DNA of 53,650 nt from JBKEDC01 sp047975205. Lineage in GTDB: Bacteria > Bacteroidota > Bacteroidia > Bacteroidales > Prolixibacteraceae. This document shows, one piece after another, positions 16,407-24,736 of this stretch. The notes under the pieces were generated by a model. It was not told the DNA's origin and ran no database searches. It saw only the letters and a list, made by a program, of their open reading frames with translations. Positions within the stretch are counted from its first letter, which is position 1; every line of letters starts with the position of its first letter. The translations under genes and the position numbers were made by a program. The stretch is from contig JBKEDC010000048.1 of NCBI GenBank assembly GCA_047975205.1, positions 1-53,650 of the forward strand, read 5' to 3'.

Positions 16407-17177
16407 ATGTTGAAACGAGAACTAAATATTATCTTCTCAGCCATTTTGTATTTCACACGTATTCCGCTCCCATTTAAACTCAACTACAAAAAGGAGAATC
16501 AACAATTCGTGTTAACGTGGTTTCCTTTTATCGGAATAATAGTAGGCTCTATCGGAGCATTGGCATATTGGTTATCGGCAATGATTTTACCCCATTCGGT
16601 TTCTATTCTATTGGCTATCGGAGTCATGATTTTAACAACCGGAGCACTGCACGAAGACGGTTGGGCTGATGTATGTGATGGTTTCGGAGGAGGATATGGG
16701 AAAGATCATATTCTCCGTATCATGAAAGATTCTTGCGTTGGAGCCTATGCTGTGATTGGCTTAATCATGTTATTTGCACTAAAGATTATTACGCTCTTTG
16801 CCATCAATTCTACAAAAATACCCATCATACTCATTGCTACGCAAGCATTAAGTCGTTGTCCTATTTTATTGCTGACTAAGTTCCAGAAAAATGCTCGTCA
16901 AACCGGAGAATCTAAATCTCGTGATTCTTCTAATCCGCTTTCATGGGGTCGCATCATGATAGCTTTTGCTCTAGCATTCCTACCTTTACTTTTCTTGCCA
17001 CGCATCAGCTTTCTTCTCGTTCCGATTTTAATTGTAGTCAGCTTATTATCAGGTTGTTATTTCAAGAAACATATTGGAGGATACTCTGGCGATTGTTTAG
17101 GCGCAACTCAACAACTTAATGAAATCACAATTCTTTTGTTTTTCTGTGCCCTAAACCATTCGGGCATATTAATCTGA
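16407..17177 (+). CDS. cobS: Adenosylcobinamide-GDP ribazoletransferase (cobalamin synthase)
   Basis: A 256-residue integral membrane protein. The motifs FTRIPLPF at the start, TGALHEDGWADVCDGFGGGY (the metal-binding DGxxDxxDG signature) and GGYSGDCLGATQQLNE at the end are those of CobS. Hydrophobic helices fill the rest. It joins adenosylcobinamide-GDP (from CobU) with alpha-ribazole phosphate (from CobT). It precedes cobC by five bases. Confidence 0.95.
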   Translation: MLKRELNIIFSAILYFTRIPLPFKLNYKKENQQFVLTWFPFIGIIVGSIGALAYWLSAMILPHSVSILLAIGVMILTTGALHEDGWADVCDGFGGGYGKDHILRIMKDSCVGAYAVIGLIMLFALKIITLFAINSTKIPIILIATQALSRCPILLLTKFQKNARQTGESKSRDSSNPLSWGRIMIAFALAFLPLLFLPRISFLLVPILIVVSLLSGCYFKKHIGGYSGDCLGATQQLNEITILLFFCALNHSGILI

Positions 17178-17182
17178 CAGCT

Positions 17183-17764
17183 ATGAAAAGTGATTATAAA
17201 AATATTTATCTTGTTCGTCATCCGAAAGTAAAAGTACCTGATGGAATTTGCTATGGCATCTCTGATATATCATTATGTGCACAAGATTTAACGGAGGCAG
17301 CAATAAAAGTAAAATCAAAGTTGAAAAATACTGTTATTAATGCTTGTTATTCTAGTCCGTTATCACGCTGTTTCTTACTTGCAGAGAAACTTGTTGATTC
17401 CCATTTGATTACAAAAGATGAATTATTGCGAGAAATTGATTTTGCAGCGTGGGAAATGATGCCTTGGAACAAAATTCCCGATAAGGAGCAACAAGCATGG
17501 GGTAAAGATTTCATAAATAATAAAATACATGGTGGAGAAAACTTTATTGATGTGCAAAAACGAGTTGTCCGATTCTGGGAACAACTCACACCTCAACTGC
17601 ACAAAGAAACATTATTGGTTACTCATGCCGGGGTAATCAGGGCGTTATTAGCTTATCTGCTCGATGCCTCGACACAAAAGATATTCGCCATTGAAGTTGA
17701 TTATGCCGACGTCATTCAAATTAAATGGTTCAACGAAAATTACTACAAAGTTCGTTTCTTATGA
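17183..17764 (+). CDS. cobC: Alpha-ribazole phosphatase-like histidine phosphatase
   Basis: A 193-residue protein of the histidine phosphatase superfamily. The N-terminal phosphate-binding stretch reads IYLVRHPKVKVPDGICYGIS; CobC proteins of Bacteroidota often have RHTxV here, and Pro in the third place is slightly unusual. SSPLSRCFLLAEKL, the catalytic-site Glu in REIDFAAWE and LLVTHAGVIRALLAY supply the remaining motifs. The role is removal of the 5' phosphate in nucleotide-loop assembly, assigned from context. The stop overlaps the next start as ATGA. Confidence 0.88.
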   Translation: MKSDYKNIYLVRHPKVKVPDGICYGISDISLCAQDLTEAAIKVKSKLKNTVINACYSSPLSRCFLLAEKLVDSHLITKDELLREIDFAAWEMMPWNKIPDKEQQAWGKDFINNKIHGGENFIDVQKRVVRFWEQLTPQLHKETLLVTHAGVIRALLAYLLDASTQKIFAIEVDYADVIQIKWFNENYYKVRFL

Positions 17765-18279
17765 AAAAATCAAGTATTCACTTTATAACAGGCGGACAAC
17801 GCTCCGGGAAGAGCCGCTTTGCCCAAGAACTCGCTCTGAAAAAAAGTAAAGAGCCTATTTATCTTGCCACATCTCGAATTTGGGATGATGATTTTAAAGA
17901 ACGCGTACGACGTCATCAAAGCGATCGGGGCGATAATTGGACAACATTGGAAATACCGGTTCAAATTTCCCGAGCAGAGATTGAAAGTCGCGTGGTAGTG
18001 CTCGATTGTATAACACTTTGGCTCACTAATCTATATTTCGATCATCAGGGGTCAAGTATCGATGAAATACTCCACTTGGCTAAAATAGAACTGCATCAAC
18101 TATTTACTAAAAACAGTGAATTGATAATCATTTCGAATGAAATCGGGTTGGGTGGACATGCCGAAAATGAATTGGCGCGTAAGTTTACGGATTTGCAAGG
18201 TTGGACCAATCAATTCATTGCCGGAATTGCCGACGAAGTTACACTAATGGTTTCAGGACTGCCATTAAAATTAAAATAA
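17761..18279 (+). CDS. cobU: Adenosylcobinamide kinase / adenosylcobinamide-phosphate guanylyltransferase
   Basis: The start is taken at the ATG in the ATGA overlap with cobC, giving 172 residues, the usual CobU size; a 12-codon upstream extension in the same frame would sit inside cobC and lacks family resemblance. The N-terminus is HFITGGQRSGKSRFAQELAL, with the P-loop GGQRSGKS. RHQSDRGDNWTTLE holds the His that is guanylylated in this family, and VVLDCITLWLTNL and SNEIGLGG follow. The enzyme phosphorylates and activates adenosylcobinamide for CobS. Cobinamide salvage also depends on it. Confidence 0.95.
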   Translation: MKKSSIHFITGGQRSGKSRFAQELALKKSKEPIYLATSRIWDDDFKERVRRHQSDRGDNWTTLEIPVQISRAEIESRVVVLDCITLWLTNLYFDHQGSSIDEILHLAKIELHQLFTKNSELIIISNEIGLGGHAENELARKFTDLQGWTNQFIAGIADEVTLMVSGLPLKLK

Positions 18280-18284
18280 AGCAC

Positions 18285-18863
18285 ATGAGCATAACAACAA
18301 AAACAGGCGATAGTGGACAAACATCCCTCTTTGGCGGCGTTCGGGTTAGTAAGAATAATATTCGCATAAGATGCAACGGATTAATTGATGAAGTGAATGT
18401 TCGGATTGGCATATTACTTGCTGAGCTACCCGACAATCACTTATGGCAAAAAGATTTAATCCGAATTCAACGAGACATTATGCTTATGATGTCTCACATT
18501 GCAACACCGCCCAATTCCCTAAAGGCAAATACAAAAAAACATGCCGACAGTGGTCTCGTTTGTTGCGAAATTTGGATTGAAGAGTTAAATGATTTCTTGA
18601 GAGATGAGAAACTTGCCTTCGTTCTACCGGGAGGAAACAAAGTTTCATCGCTTTGTCATTTTGTGCGAACCGGAATTCGAACATGTGAACGAGAGCTGAC
18701 AGAACTAAATCAAACAGAACCTATTGCAACATATATCCTCTCCTATTTTAATCGTATGAGTGACTTATTTTATTTGCTATCGGTTGCAGAACTAAAACAA
18801 AGCAAAGTGAAAATAGAAAAGTTTATGCTCTTCCCTTCTCAAAGAAATAAAGATGCTAAATAA
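18285..18863 (+). CDS. Cob(I)alamin adenosyltransferase, PduO type
   Basis: The start is taken at ATG 18285, five bases after cobU, because the family begins SITTKTGDSGQTSLFGGVRV there; an in-frame extension into cobU has no resemblance. The 192-residue protein has the PduO-type ATP loop, then IRIRCNGLIDEVNVRIG, and in the C-terminal half RTGIRTCERELTELN and YFNRMSDLFYLLS. It transfers the adenosyl group from ATP to Co(I) corrinoid. The middle is more divergent than in close PduO relatives (Glu/Asn changes in the DELN motif: DEVN), but the key Arg and Asp residues are kept. The end overlaps cbiA by 11 bases. Confidence 0.85.
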   Translation: MSITTKTGDSGQTSLFGGVRVSKNNIRIRCNGLIDEVNVRIGILLAELPDNHLWQKDLIRIQRDIMLMMSHIATPPNSLKANTKKHADSGLVCCEIWIEELNDFLRDEKLAFVLPGGNKVSSLCHFVRTGIRTCERELTELNQTEPIATYILSYFNRMSDLFYLLSVAELKQSKVKIEKFMLFPSQRNKDAK

Positions 18864-20172
18864 ATCTTCTGCATTTCTAATTGCTGCTCCTCAAAGTAAC
18901 TCAGGAAAGACTCTGGTTTCGCTTGCCTTGATGCAAGCTTTGGTCGATCGTGGTATTTTTGTGCAACCGTTCAAATGTGGTCCTGATTATATAGATACCA
19001 TGCATCATAGTCAAGTTGCCGGCCGCAACTCACATAATCTAGACTGCTGGATGTCCTCAAAACAACACATTCATTCTATTTTCAATCGGAATATACCTCA
19101 TTTAGGTGTTGCCATGATTGAGGGGGCAATGGGATTATTCGATGGCGCAAACAAGTCTGTCGGAAGTTCGGCTGACATTGCCAAGCAGCTAAAAATTCCC
19201 GTCGTATTGGTTGTCGATGCTCAAAGTATGGCTTATTCTGCTGCTCCTCTGCTGTATGGCTATCGAAATTTCGATAAAAGAGTTTCATTCGCCGGGGTCA
19301 TTTTCAATAAAGTGGGAAGTGAATCGCATTATCGTTTTCTACAAGATGCTGCCTTTGATGCCGGCATAGTATCATTAGGCTATATTCCTAATGACAAACA
19401 TCTGAGAATAGAATCCAGACATTTAGGCTTGCACCTTCCTCACGAGAGCAAACAAAACATAAAATTGGCAGCCGAATTAATAGAGCAATATGTTGATATT
19501 GATTATCTGTTAGAGCTAACTCAAAACCGTAGAGCTATCGCCAAGGAAAGCTTTCGAATCAAAAGCTCGAAAATGAATATTGCCTTAGCACACGACGAAG
19601 CATTCAACTTTTACTATCAGGCCAATATTGATGCTCTACAATCCTTGGGAAATATCCGTTTTTTTAGTCCGCTACATGACAAGCAAATACCCGATGCCGA
19701 TTTATTATGGCTGCCGGGCGGCTATCCGGAACTTTTTGCACCTCAATTAGCCAATAATAGTGCAATGCGGAAATCTATTGTCGATTTCGTGGAAAGCAAC
19801 AAAATGGTAATAGCCGAGTGTGGTGGAATGATGTATCTAGGCAAAGAAATTATTGATAAAAATAAACATACAGAAGAGATGTGCAGCATTTTCAGTTTTT
19901 CCACAAGTTTTGAAGATAGTAGGCCTTGCTTAGGCTATCGAAAAATTCAGCTCGACGAACTCGAATTGAGAGGGCACGAGTTTCATTATTCCAAACTTTG
20001 TTTAAACGATTGCCAAGCAAGCGATATTAAAGTGAGCAATGCAAAGGGAGCAGCGGTTAATACTCCAATCTTCCGATACCGAAATTGTTGGGCTTCTTAT
20101 TTACACCTTTATTTAGGCGAGGAAAAAAAGCTAAGACAATTTATCAATCAAAACTTCCAAAATAAAGCTTGA
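18853..20172 (+). CDS. cbiA: Cobyrinate a,c-diamide synthase
   Basis: A 439-residue two-domain enzyme. The N-terminal ATP-binding domain opens with FLIAAPQSNSGKTLVSLALM (P-loop) and has CGPDYIDTMHH and EGAMGLFDGA. The C-terminal class I glutamine amidotransferase domain has LWLPGGYPELFAPQL, the nucleophile Cys323 in AECGGMMYLG, and RGHEFHYS with the second catalytic residues. It amidates the a and c side chains of cobyrinic acid or hydrogenobyrinic acid. Length fits CbiA/CobB rather than CobQ/CbiP. It is the last gene of the operon; riboswitch 2 begins 31 bases after its stop. Confidence 0.93.
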   Translation: MLNKSSAFLIAAPQSNSGKTLVSLALMQALVDRGIFVQPFKCGPDYIDTMHHSQVAGRNSHNLDCWMSSKQHIHSIFNRNIPHLGVAMIEGAMGLFDGANKSVGSSADIAKQLKIPVVLVVDAQSMAYSAAPLLYGYRNFDKRVSFAGVIFNKVGSESHYRFLQDAAFDAGIVSLGYIPNDKHLRIESRHLGLHLPHESKQNIKLAAELIEQYVDIDYLLELTQNRRAIAKESFRIKSSKMNIALAHDEAFNFYYQANIDALQSLGNIRFFSPLHDKQIPDADLLWLPGGYPELFAPQLANNSAMRKSIVDFVESNKMVIAECGGMMYLGKEIIDKNKHTEEMCSIFSFSTSFEDSRPCLGYRKIQLDELELRGHEFHYSKLCLNDCQASDIKVSNAKGAAVNTPIFRYRNCWASYLHLYLGEEKKLRQFINQNFQNKA

Positions 20173-20196
20173 TAAGTGTATTATTTTGTATATTTG
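20169..20196 (+). promoter_or_regulatory. Candidate promoter before riboswitch 2
   Basis: TTG at 20169-20171 and a perfect TAnnTTTG box, TATATTTG (20189-20196), lie 17 bases apart and overlap the end of cbiA. The riboswitch begins seven bases after the box, so btuB-btuG can be transcribed independently of the operon upstream. Confidence 0.5.
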
Positions 20197-20203
20197 TTGG
20201 CGA

Positions 20204-20376
20204 TTTGGTTTCGGTGTCGAGCAATCAATCCGAATAAAGAGGGAACTCGGTGTAAATCCGAGGCTGTACCCGCAGCTGTAAGTCTCTATTGTTTTTCTGA
20301 AACTACAGCCACTGCCCGTTGTTTGGGTGGGAAGGCATCAGAAAAGAGACGAGCCAGAAGACCTGCCAAAATCAAT
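20204..20376 (+). promoter_or_regulatory. Cobalamin riboswitch 2 (upstream of btuB)
   Basis: It has the same order of conserved aptamer pieces as riboswitch 1: GGGAACTCGGTGTAAATCCG, AGGCTGTACCCGCAGCTGTA, GCCACTGCC...GGGTGGGAAGGC and GCCAGAAGACCTGCC. The flanking 100 bases up to the btuB ATG (20477) contain AAGCTTCGGGGTTAAAGCT, also present in copy 1, and no clear terminator, so translational control of btuB is likely (inference). The copies differ by about five substitutions between 20262 and 20477. Confidence 0.95.
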
Positions 20377-20476
20377 ATTTTTTAATCAAAGCTTCGGGGT
20401 TAAAGCTGGTGATGATATTCTACTTGTTAGGATTCACATTTTTATTTCTCCTTAGCTCATATCTTTTAATTAAGGA

Positions 20477-22411
20477 ATGAGGTATTTTTTTATCAGCGTA
20501 TTTTTATTTGCATCTTTATGGAGCAAAAACGCTATCTCCCAAAATGTATCCCTATCGGATACTATTCAGGTAGAGGAAATTCAGTCTATTGCACCCTACA
20601 AAAAATATCAGGCAGGTGCTAAGATTGAAAGTATTCCCAAAGAACAGCTCGAAATCTCTCAATCAGAGGGTCTCGACAAATTATTGGCTCGCTTTTCGCC
20701 GGTATATGTAAAATCTGATGCCGGAGGCTTATCAAGTATCCGCATCCGAGGTACTTCTCCCGATCACACAACCGTAAACTTCGGGGGTATTAATGTTAAC
20801 TCGCTCACCTTGGGATATTCCAATGCATCTAATATTCCGATGTATCTTTTTGACGGTGTCGATTTGCAGTATGGTTCATCGGCAGCCGTAAATGGTTCAG
20901 GAGCAATAGGCGGAGCTGTATTTTTAGGCCTAAATGGCAATTGGACTGACGGAGTTAAAGTAAAAGCAACCCTATCGGGAGGCTCATTCGGCGAGCAGCT
21001 ATACGGTACTAAAATCTTTGTCGGGAATGGTAAATTCGAATCAGTTACACGCACCTATTACTATTCATTGAAGAATAATTTTCCTTTTGAATATGAAGGC
21101 AAAGAATACGATCAAAAAAATGCCGCATTAGAACATTATGGATTATTGCAAGAGTTAAACTATAAATTCAATGCTCAAGAGTGGATAAAAACAGCGATTT
21201 GGCTGCAAAGCGATTTTCACGAAAATGCCATGGGCATGGGCGATCATGCTTCAGGTGCTGAAGATACTGACAATACCGATGAAGGGTTTATCAGAATCTG
21301 GTCGGAATATCAAAATAATAAGGGAGCCGTTCACTTCAAGACCGGACTTGGATATGTTAAAGATAAACAAATTCCGGATGAAAATCTAGATCAGATAATA
21401 AGTACCAATCGATTTATTGTTGAAGCCGAAGCCAATCAAGATATAAATACCAACTTCGGCTACAAAGTAGGTGTGAAATATAAATACATCGATCCTGATG
21501 TTTACGCCTATTCTGATGAAATTATTGATTATGAACAACGAGCAAACTTATATGCCATGTTTTTTTATTCAGCATGGAATAAGCTTAAACTCACACTAAA
21601 CATGCGTCAAGAGTTCGTTACGAACTTCAATGCGCCATTCACTCCAACTTTAGGAGCTGAATATAGATTATTTAGCTCGAACCATTCAACCTTAAAATTA
21701 TTGGGAAATATTGCACACAGTTATCGAGTGCCCACGTTTAACGATCGTTATTGGGGAGATCAAGGAAATCCTGACTTAAAACCGGAACAAGGCATGAACT
21801 ACGAATTAAGCATGAATTACAGCTACAACAATCAAAACTTCAGTTCTATACTCAATATCAATGCTTTTTATATGAATATTGACGATTGGATTGAATGGCG
21901 ACCCGGAGACTCCGGAGTGTACATTGCCGAAAACAGAACGAATGTAGTAAGTAAGGGTATTGAAATTCAATCTAGGAATAACTTAAAGCTAAACACATGG
22001 GATTTATCTTTCTTGCTGAACTATTCTTTAAATCCAACCGAAGTTAAAGATGATGAGATTACAAGCAGAATAGGGAAACCTCTGCTATACACGCCAAAAC
22101 ATAACGCAAATGCCTATTTCTCGGCAAAACACAGAAACTGGTTATTCTTTATGAGCAGTGCTTATACCGGCGAACGACAAGTTGATTATAGCGGAAGTGC
22201 GCAGTATCCTGATGGCAACATATTATCCGGTTATTTCTTAATGGATAGCGGAATATCTAAAAACATTATTTTAAAAAAGCACAGTTTGTTGTTATCTTTC
22301 ACTTGCAACAATCTGCTCGATAAAGGCTATATCAACCAAGTAGGCTATGCCATGCCCGGAAGAAGCTTTCGCCTCTCACTTTCAACTGATTTAAATTTCA
22401 CAAATAAATAA
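20477..22411 (+). CDS. btuB: Vitamin B12 TonB-dependent outer-membrane receptor (BtuB-like)
   Basis: A 644-residue TonB-dependent receptor. It has a signal peptide (to about ISQ, residue 22), a plug domain with SEGLDKLLARFSPVYVKSDA, LSSIRIRGTSPDHTTVNFGG and GSGAIGGAVFLGL, and a 22-strand-type barrel ending with GRSFRLSLSTDLNF. The gene has no SusD partner and no carboxypeptidase-like N-terminal domain, so it is a classical TonB receptor rather than SusC. B12 is the expected cargo because the gene lies directly behind a cobalamin riboswitch and five bases before a BtuG-like lipoprotein gene. BtuB hands B12 to a BtuCDF permease not seen in the window. Confidence 0.92.
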   Translation: MRYFFISVFLFASLWSKNAISQNVSLSDTIQVEEIQSIAPYKKYQAGAKIESIPKEQLEISQSEGLDKLLARFSPVYVKSDAGGLSSIRIRGTSPDHTTVNFGGINVNSLTLGYSNASNIPMYLFDGVDLQYGSSAAVNGSGAIGGAVFLGLNGNWTDGVKVKATLSGGSFGEQLYGTKIFVGNGKFESVTRTYYYSLKNNFPFEYEGKEYDQKNAALEHYGLLQELNYKFNAQEWIKTAIWLQSDFHENAMGMGDHASGAEDTDNTDEGFIRIWSEYQNNKGAVHFKTGLGYVKDKQIPDENLDQIISTNRFIVEAEANQDINTNFGYKVGVKYKYIDPDVYAYSDEIIDYEQRANLYAMFFYSAWNKLKLTLNMRQEFVTNFNAPFTPTLGAEYRLFSSNHSTLKLLGNIAHSYRVPTFNDRYWGDQGNPDLKPEQGMNYELSMNYSYNNQNFSSILNINAFYMNIDDWIEWRPGDSGVYIAENRTNVVSKGIEIQSRNNLKLNTWDLSFLLNYSLNPTEVKDDEITSRIGKPLLYTPKHNANAYFSAKHRNWLFFMSSAYTGERQVDYSGSAQYPDGNILSGYFLMDSGISKNIILKKHSLLLSFTCNNLLDKGYINQVGYAMPGRSFRLSLSTDLNFTNK

Positions 22412-22416
22412 TAGAC

Positions 22417-23499
22417 ATGAAAAAATGGATTAAATTAATTCCTGCACTACTCTTCTTTGCAGGATTCACTGCTTGTAGTACTGGCGACGGCAATGACAAC
22501 GGAAGTAAAAACATCGATAACAAAGGAGCTTATATTATCAACTATGGTGGTTATGATCAAGCCAATGCCTCGATCACAAAGTATGACACTGAAAACAATG
22601 AAACTACTAAGTTTTACTACGAAACACAGAATGGTAAACAAATTGGAGGACCGGTTCAATGGGCATATCATTACGATAGCAAAGTATATTTAACCGGAAA
22701 CAATCCTGACCAAGTGCTTGTAACCGATGAGAGCTTCACAGTTATCGACACGATATCAGAAAATGTGGCTAAACCCAGAACATGTATTGCCGACGGCGAT
22801 AATCTATACATCTCTTGTTGGGGTGCAAATCCTGACTATAGTGCTATGGCAGATAGTTATATCCTAAAATATAATACTTTGACAAAGACAACGGAAAAAA
22901 TAACATTGGCAGGAGGTCCTGAAGGATTAGAAATTGCTAATGGTAAACTCTATGCAGCCTTAAATTATAAAAAAGAAATCGCTGTGATGAACCTATCTAA
23001 TCAAGAAATAAGCTATATTGAAACAACAGCTGCAAGTACATATTTTACTAAAGATGCCGACAATAACTTATATGTTGCTCTGATTGATTCTTATTCTTTA
23101 CCTGCCGATAAAGAAGGTTTAGGATATATTAATACTACCACCGATAAACTAAAAATTTACGAGCTACCCGGAATCAGTGCAAACTACGTCAAAACCATCG
23201 ATATGAGTAAAGATGGCAGTAAAGTTTATGTTACAGCTGCCAATTATGATGAGGCTTGGAATTTGGTGGGTGGTGTGCAAGCATTCGATGTAAGTAGTGA
23301 AACTTTTGACAGCGAACCTATTGTTTCTAACATTACCGGAATTAATGGTCTGACCGTCAACCCAAATAATGGTGATTTATACGTGTTTATATCGAATGGT
23401 ACTGTTGATAACGGAAAAATGCAGATTTATACCGACGGAAAATTAGATAGTACGCAAGAGGTGGGAACATCTCCAATAATGGCAATCTTTATCGACTAA
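22417..23499 (+). CDS. btuG: BtuG-like surface B12-binding lipoprotein
   Basis: A 360-residue protein. A lipoprotein signal ends at Cys20 (FAGFTAC), followed by an Asp/Asn/Gly-rich linker. The body is a run of beta-propeller-like blades (GAYIINYGGYDQANASITKY; VYLTGNNPDQVLVTD; LYISCWG; GGPEGLEIANGKLYAALNYK; DGSKVYVTAAN) of the DUF5074/YncE type. In Bacteroides, BtuG proteins of this kind sit on the cell surface next to BtuB and capture B12 with extremely high affinity. The five-base spacing to btuB and the shared riboswitch support the same role. A terminator follows at 23531. Confidence 0.88.
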   Translation: MKKWIKLIPALLFFAGFTACSTGDGNDNGSKNIDNKGAYIINYGGYDQANASITKYDTENNETTKFYYETQNGKQIGGPVQWAYHYDSKVYLTGNNPDQVLVTDESFTVIDTISENVAKPRTCIADGDNLYISCWGANPDYSAMADSYILKYNTLTKTTEKITLAGGPEGLEIANGKLYAALNYKKEIAVMNLSNQEISYIETTAASTYFTKDADNNLYVALIDSYSLPADKEGLGYINTTTDKLKIYELPGISANYVKTIDMSKDGSKVYVTAANYDEAWNLVGGVQAFDVSSETFDSEPIVSNITGINGLTVNPNNGDLYVFISNGTVDNGKMQIYTDGKLDSTQEVGTSPIMAIFID

Positions 23500-23530
23500 C
23501 ATAAATCTTCCGACGTAATTGTTAGCAACA

Positions 23531-23564
23531 AAGGCAGCTCAGTAAGTATTGAGCTGCCTTTATC
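23531..23564. terminator. Terminator between btuG and galE
   Basis: Perfect 11-base arms AAGGCAGCTCA (23531-23541) and TGAGCTGCCTT (23550-23560) with an eight-base loop, followed by a short T-rich stretch. It stands between convergent genes and could serve both. Confidence 0.8.
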
Positions 23565-23586
23565 TATTCATGTGCTGCGTATCAAG

Positions 23587-24606
23587 CTACAGTCCTCTTA
23601 CTTTCTTTTCCCAAGCCCATGCACTGGCTAAAGTTTCTTCCAAACCTTTTTTAGCTACCCAACCTAATTCATTGGTAGCATAAGAAGTATCGGCCCAAAT
23701 TTTCTCGATATCACCGGCACGACGACCAACAATCTCATAGTTCAACTTAATGCCTGTTGCTTTCTCAAAACCTTTCACCAATTCAAGAACTGAATAACCA
23801 TTCCCTGTTCCAAGATTAAAAATTTCGTAGGCTGATTTATTTTTATTTTCCAACAAACGAGCTATAGCTACCACATGCGCCTGAGCTAGATCAACCACAT
23901 TGATATAATCGCGGATAGCTGAACCATCAGGTGTATTATAGTCATCGCCAAACACACTAATCTTCTCACGCAAGCCTGCAGCTGTTTGCGTAATGTAAGG
24001 CACTAGGTTTTGAGGCACTCCTATCGGAAGTTCCCCGATAAGAGTTGAAGGATGCGCACCAATCGGATTGAAGTAACGCAAAGCAATACCTTTAATCTCC
24101 GGATAAGCGGCAATTGTATCGCTTAATATATCTTCATTTACACTTTTTGTATTTCCATAAGGAGATTCTGCCTCTTTACGAGGTGTTTGTTCAGTAACCG
24201 GAAGCACATCCGGCTGACCATATACAGTACATGATGACGAGAATACAATATTCGGAATATGATATTCAACCTGACATTGCAAGATATTAATCAATGACTG
24301 CAAGTTGTTGCGATAATACAACAAAGGCTTTACCACTGACTCTCCAACTGCCTTCGAAGCCGCAAAATGGATGATTGCCTTAATATCTTGATTGCGTTTA
24401 AAGAAGTCGTTCGTCTTCTCCGCAATAGATAAATCAAATTGTTCAAAAGCAGGCATAACACCTGTTATCTCTTTGATATTATCTAAAACAGAAATGTCAG
24501 AATTCGACAAATCATCAACAATAATTACTTCATAGCCGGCTTGCTGAAGCTCAACTACCGTGTGGGAACCTATATAGCCGGTTCCCCCTGTTACCAATAC
24601 TTTCAT
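23587..24606 (-). CDS. galE: UDP-glucose 4-epimerase
   Basis: A 339-residue extended short-chain dehydrogenase/reductase. It has the NAD motif VLVTGGTGYIGSHTV at the start, the substrate-site SSSCTVYG and YGNTKSVNED catalytic motif (Tyr and Lys four apart), and FNLGTGNGYSVLE near the end. It interconverts UDP-glucose and UDP-galactose for polysaccharide and LPS synthesis and galactose use. It stands alone between convergent btuG and divergent HU-CCDC81 genes. Full family length. Confidence 0.96.
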   Translation of the reverse strand: MKVLVTGGTGYIGSHTVVELQQAGYEVIIVDDLSNSDISVLDNIKEITGVMPAFEQFDLSIAEKTNDFFKRNQDIKAIIHFAASKAVGESVVKPLLYYRNNLQSLINILQCQVEYHIPNIVFSSSCTVYGQPDVLPVTEQTPRKEAESPYGNTKSVNEDILSDTIAAYPEIKGIALRYFNPIGAHPSTLIGELPIGVPQNLVPYITQTAAGLREKISVFGDDYNTPDGSAIRDYINVVDLAQAHVVAIARLLENKNKSAYEIFNLGTGNGYSVLELVKGFEKATGIKLNYEIVGRRAGDIEKIWADTSYATNELGWVAKKGLEETLASAWAWEKKVRGL

Positions 24607-24662
24607 AATTTTTATTTTCTATATAGTCGGCTAATTTATAAAAAATGAGTAGAACAGACACC

Positions 24663-24670
24663 CAAAGATA
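24663..24670 (-). promoter_or_regulatory. Candidate -7 box for galE
   Basis: The plus-strand CAAAGATA reads TATCTTTG on the minus strand, a perfect TAnnTTTG box 56 bases before the galE start. No clear -33 partner was seen. Confidence 0.4.
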
Positions 24671-24684
24671 ATTTTACATGCGAA

Positions 24685-24715
24685 TTGCTAATGATAAGTA
24701 AAAGTTGTAAGTTTG
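24685..24715 (+). promoter_or_regulatory. Candidate promoter of the HU-CCDC81/SPOR gene
   Basis: TTG at 24685-24687 and TAAGTTTG at 24708-24715 (perfect TAnnTTTG) are 20 bases apart, close to the Bacteroides spacing. The start codon at 24737 would lie about 15 bases after the transcript start. Confidence 0.55.
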
Positions 24716-24736
24716 CATATCAAAGAAATGAACTAA

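Noticed and set aside
20176..20385. 69-codon frame over the second riboswitch
   Set aside because: It is a by-product of the structured aptamer RNA, which explains the sequence fully.
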